From assembly GCA_964200185.2 (NCBI GenBank), contig CAXNAD020000381.1:1-20691 (forward strand): a stretch of DNA of 20,691 nucleotides. The letters run 5' to 3'. A program made the position numbers and the translations under genes. The notes under the pieces were generated by a model. It did not search any database, was not told where the DNA came from, and worked only from the letters and a program-made list of their open reading frames with translations. Every line of letters begins with the position of its first letter. Positions within the stretch are counted from its first letter, which is position 1. This document shows, piece by piece, positions 12,501 through 18,500 of the stretch. Source of the stretch: Choristocarpus tenellus KU-1152 (taxonomy: Eukaryota > Phaeophyceae).

Positions 12501-15500
12501 GGGACTACACCTTCCAACTTCCTGTGTGGCTCTCACAGCGTCAACCTCCAGAGGGTACCAGACCATACCTTACCCTTGAGGTTCAGGTAATTTAGGAACC
12601 TTTCTGGTGTTGAAATACAGACATACACAGGTGAATAATACTTTGGGGATGTTTGAATTACTACAAGACTACATAACGGAATAGGTAGCATAGTGGACCT
12701 CATGATCTTCAAAATTATGCTCGGAGGGGGGAGGGGTATACTTGAGATGGACAGCATTTAAAAAAAGGTGATGGATGTTGAGATGTTGATGCATGTAGAA
12801 AATCTACTAAGCAAATTATGAGAGATCAAATATTTTGTATCAAAATTGCCAGTTTTGAACAATGGTTGATGTGTTTCAGCAGACAAGGCACATTGCAGCA
12901 TATCAAAACATGATTGCTTGTACTAGATCTCGAAGGAATGAAACGGATAAATGCTTATTTGGTCTATCTGTCCATTGAAAAAAGACTATGCCTTGTAAGT
13001 TCACAAATTTGTAAACATCAATAATATGCAGTACCTTGTTGATTACTCTGGATAGTGTGCCTTCTCTGTCTTCCTCCTACTATCAAAAACTCAGCAACCT
13101 ATGTCTTACAAACCTCTATGAATTCTCTTATAATTCTCGGTCTACAAATTGTTCTACTTCAGGGTTTTGGTGTATACCCTCGACTTTCTTTCTCAGCAAC
13201 GGAGGTTGTAATGCCTGTGGTTCCCCTGTCCATAACATCAAGGGCCCTCATTCATATCGTGAATAATGGCTTCACTGACATGGAAGTGACGCACAGCCTG
13301 CCCCTTCATTGCCCCATTGACCTGGTGGTACGCTTTCCTCAAGGAAAGCAGGTGAGAGAATGTAGATAAGACATACATTGATTTCTAGCTGTAGATAATG
13401 TGCACAAACGGAGCTGAATGTTAGGGGCTGGTCATTTTGTGGATTTGGCTCATAGTCAGAGCCAGCTCGTGTTGATAACTGAAAAGGTGCCAAGGAAGAT
13501 TGTGGACAGTGGTGCATTATGTTGTTGGTCAGGATCTGACCAGACAAATAACTAGCAATATTCTTGAAGTAATATAAGTATATCTCACTTGGCTTGCCCT
13601 CCCTGTACCACACCGATACAGCTGGGAATAAGGCGCCATACATGATCAGTACCACCTCTTAGTCGTTGTGACTGAAGTACACATTTTGAGGTGGGCTATC
13701 AGTAATCACACCAAACCCCTTCCCCTACCTTACAAACAAAGTATATCAATATAACCAGAGCACTTGCACCATATATGTATTGTACTTTGATCCAGTTTGG
13801 ACCTGAATCTGACCAGCTTCCCGTCGAGCTTAGCTTCCAGTCTGAAAAGCCTGTAAGCTTCAACTCTGTACTGGATTTTTTTGATGCTGATGGGGGGCAC
13901 TACCCTTTGATCGTCACAGGCTGTGCTGACAACTGCCTGCTTACCAACTATCCATTCGTGGAGGCATACAGTGAAAGGTGAAGAAAACTCAGAGAAAAAA
14001 ATCTCCAACCATACCCTAGTGTGTGCAATTCATTTTCTGCAATTATGTGAATTCGGATTTGACCCTGCCACTGCTCATCCTAACAGCCTTCGTTCTCACC
14101 ACAGGTTCCAGTTCTGGGCAAGGGATGGCAAGGCAGTGCAGTTCATGGATGGAGCTCAGATCATGGCACAAGAGGCAAAGGAATTCAAGGAGAGAATGTC
14201 GAAGAGGGCTAAAGCAAAGGTCAGATGTCATGAAAATGTGGAAACTTGAGGTCAGGTGGAATGTAGTATAGCAAAAGATGTTCAACCACAGTTACTTAAA
14301 GCCATGCTAGAAGTTACATGCCTTGAGTGGACTTGATTTTTTCTTAGTCATTGTCCTTTACAGGAACTTAGTTCCCAGCCCTGATCGTGCTTGGTCTTTA
14401 CTGCATACTTTACTTACAGTAGAAGGTTGTAGACCTCATCTTGCCGCGCATTTTCCCAAGAAGTGTACAACCGAGATTTAATGCTATCCAACCCCTAATC
14501 TTAATGTCAACCTGAAACTCTGGCCAAACAGGGAAAAAACACTTCAACGGCACTAGAATCAGAAGTTGTCTCCCCCACTGGCTTAAAATTCACAACCAAC
14601 GGCAATTCCAGTTGCGTGAACGATGGGGAAGAATATGGGGTCGACTTGTCACTCCCTGCCTACCCAACTGGTGGAAATGAAGAAGATGCCAGAGTGCTGG
14701 CAGCTTGGCTTACTGCTAATGTGGTCACCACTCCTATTAAGGTATTCTAGATGTCAGCTTACTGTTATTGTAAGCAATATTACGGCTTAACTTCAAGCAA
14801 TATAATATTATGCTGATGGGAAGTAGTAGCATTGTGGACATGGACATTGTGTTGTCTTGAGAGAAGTGAATTCAGGTTTGTTATGGAACTGTACTCCAGC
14901 ATTATTTTTTCACTATTTATTGGAATGCATCTCAGAACACCCCTTTAGAGCAGGTCCTAAAATGCTAGAGTTTCTTCCTCTTAATTCAATAACCAACCTT
15001 TAACGTTTGTGGTTGCAGGCTTGAACAAGCCTTGGCTTGTAACCCTCATACTCGAGTATGAAGTATATTTGGGCATGAGCAAGCTATGGAATGCGACAAC
15101 TTTGGTCCTGTAAATCTGTATAATTTTTGAAAGGACTGCCAGAAGTGTGGTGAAAATGCCACTAAAAGTAACTAAATCTGATAAATTTCTCATGACATTC
15201 CCCCTGTCCACCCATATTTAAGTCAATATGACTTGCACCTGGTCACAAGGTTTTCCATTTTGTACACAATTTATCCAACTATGTTGCCCCTTGACATTAT
15301 ACATGTTAGTTGAAGATATTGTGGTAAGAACTAGAGTGCTTTGTTGCCAAAACCTTAACCTACGTGCCTGGGCTTTCCCTTCTACAATACAGGAGTTCCC
15401 ACAGAGTCTGATTGAGAGGCACGGAGCACCTGCTTTTGAGGCTATTGAGACAATGTGTGGGAGGAGAGTACCAGGGCAAACATGGCGAAGGGTTAAACAG

Positions 15501-18500
15501 CGAGCAGAAGACCGTGTAGAGCAACTGATCGTGCAATATCGCCAGCTTTTGCGCTTCCTGACAGAAAGGGGATGCCTCCTTAACAAAGTTCGGCCTGAGG
15601 TGTGTGTTGCTGTGGTTTCCACAGCGATGACTACCTTGCTCTATGATTGAACAGTGGTAATAAAATGCTTCATCCACTCCCTGAGGCTGCCAACCATTGT
15701 TGATCTCCGTCCATTTATGCAGATAGTTGGTGCCCAATTCTTCTTTGATGTCATATGCTCTCTATCTCCAATTTTGATGCTGGAAAGTAGCTCAGTTATA
15801 CACGATTGCCTTTTCTCTTCTATTCGATGGAATACTTGATGACAACAACTACATACTTCGATTTTCTGATAGCTCCGGGTGGAAATTGGTAGTAAATATT
15901 ATCATGCTCCCTTCTGTGCTCCCTCTCTCCACACTTTGATCTTAACAACTCTTCAGCATATTTTTTTTCACATCCGTTGTTCAATCCCTGTAGTAGTCTA
16001 ATTTAACTTCGTACGGGTGCATTTATGAAGCTTGAAACATTAATTGTCAGGCTGACACCTAGTTCTTGTACTTTATCTATTTTCTATGTAATAATCAGCA
16101 AAATAGACGTTCAGTCAAGTACAGAGAGTGTCATGGACTACTAAGAGCCAACTTAGTGCTTATACAATCCCTACTAGGGAAAGAAATGGGCAAGAGCCAC
16201 TTCTGTTCTGGATCATACTATATCAAGATTATTTCATATCAAGATTATGTCATATCAAGATTGTGTGATATCAAGATTGTGTGATATCAAGATTGTGTCG
16301 TTGCACAGAGCAAGAGAATGTGTATATTTGTTGTTTGTACTCTATAGCACAATCATCCTATGATTAGTTCTGGCAAATAATCACAGAGACATATAGTCTA
16401 CACTGCACTCATAGTAGTCGAGAATGTTGCACAATCCCTGCATAAGAAAATGATACCACAGAAGTATGTCTCCTTTGATAATTATTTATTGCAGGTTATA
16501 GTGTGCACATCCGTCTTGGTGTTTGGTCTCTAGACTAGAAAAAGCTAGTAGGCCATGCCCACAAAGCTACATCTTAGAGATTGGCTAGCAAAGTACAAGG
16601 GTGCGGAAACACTCACTACCCACCGTGCACATACATACGTGTCCATGTACTTTATCATATACCCATGGGATACCTTCTATTGAGGTCTTAATACTCAATA
16701 GGATAACTCTGATCGGAAAAAAACACAACTCTATGGTACGCTTATCCATCATCCAATGCTACTAATGGATTGCTGACATATGATTGGTTAGTTATTCCAA
16801 ACAAGTATCTGCAGTTCCTCTGGCGGTGTCTATGTGTGTCCCAGCACCTATTGCCAATAACGATGCCAAGCAATCTTATCTTGATCTTGACTAAATGCCC
16901 AGGATCTACTCAAAAGCATGAACTAGAATACTAATTAATCGAATTATCTTGTTTTGCAGCTGATATGTTCAAACGTGTTCCCAATAAATACTTATTCTGA
17001 GAAATTCTCACATGTGCATTCACACATGCATACATACATGCATACATACATACATAAATCAAATTACTGATTGCAGAAGAGTATAAGGTGCTTAACTTAC
17101 ATCCTGCCAGAGATTACATTGTAACCCTAACAGGACTGGTCAATGTTGTCCCCCTGTCCTCAATAGTCCAGGCAATCAAAACTGATACGAAGTGCTTTTT
17201 CCGATACACTGCTGTGTAATTGACTAAAGTAGGCACTTCTTGACAGATTAGACTACATTCGAGGTCGCCGCTTGGAAGCTATGGGTCGTTCCAATGGTGG
17301 AGGCGGATTAGGCGGGTCACAGAGGTTGACACCAACTCAGCTGCGAGAGCGGGAGGGGCAATGGGGTCGGGAATGGGAATCTGTTTCAAGAGAAGCATGG
17401 TTAGATGTTATGTACCAGGTAGGATCAATGATGAATAGTGATACTATAGACGTAGAGAGTTTCTGGTGATAATGATACCATGCCCCAAGATTTTTTCTCA
17501 ATGTTAGGTATGACCCATATCTCTGATTATTCTGCCTGAGAGAGTGGTATTAGTCCCACAGCCACTAGGGCTGTTCCAAAAGGATAATCCATTTCGGATT
17601 TGCAGTCTATAGGTTAGTCAAGTTTTGTCATAGCTATCTCTGGTTGCCAAGATAGCACCTATGAAGTGATCGATGTGAATCAACATGAATCCCATTACAT
17701 ATTATTCAGCACATGCTAAGTCATGTTTTGCCATAATTGATTTGGAGCAATGAATTGATCAGCATTTCACCTCTAGGATGGTTAATCATACAATAGTCAT
17801 TCCTTTGCATCTAAGAAATATATAAGCGTAGTCAGAACTAAGAATTCCAACGTTGATGTCAACCTAACAATGAGATATTGCATCGTTCAGTATTCGATTT
17901 TTTTCCAATATGTTTCTGAGCCAATCTTCCCCTCCCAACCCTTGCCTTGCACCAAAACACCCCCCACAGTCAATTCGATCATTTATGCTAGCAAGGGTGA
18001 CTCCTAAGGCTCTTTCAGGACTCCCAGGTGTATTCATTTCTCTACCCAGGGCACCAAAGGGACATGGGAAAGGGAAGGCTGCGTCGGAGGACCCTGAGCT
18101 GAGTGATTCGAACGTGTACAGTGTGGGGGAGGGAATCCTTCTTAAGTGGATGTCATACCATCTTGAGCAGGCCAATAAGGTTAGTCACGACACAGATTTT
18201 ATCCATAATATAAACTGTGGTGGGGAATCAGGTAAACTCTTTTTTCAAATTATTGATGGCAATGTTTACAGTAGCGGTACTCACATAAATGGGGAGTGGT
18301 GGCGTGCACTGTAAACCAGAGTTGCCAAATGATCTGATATTAGAGACGTTTCAAGTCTTCAAACTAACAAGAAATGATATTTTCATCACCATTGTCATAA
18401 TCATTCATCGCATTCTTCAATGGGCACTGACATGCACCAAGATATCTTTTTTCTGAAGAAGAGGGCCGCTCCAAGGGCAGCATTTTGGTCCAAAAATGTT

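Larger units (their letters stand above)
15602..17246 (+). other. intron 22 (1,645 nt)
   Basis: Second-longest intron. Contains the 16-nt minisatellite and the CATA tract. A small additional exon of length 3n+2 cannot be excluded if the 15600 donor is used instead of 15602. Confidence 0.7.

Noticed and set aside
15218-15622. 134-codon minus-strand frame
   Set aside because: It is antisense to exon 22, whose plus-strand frame carries family motifs and good splice sites.
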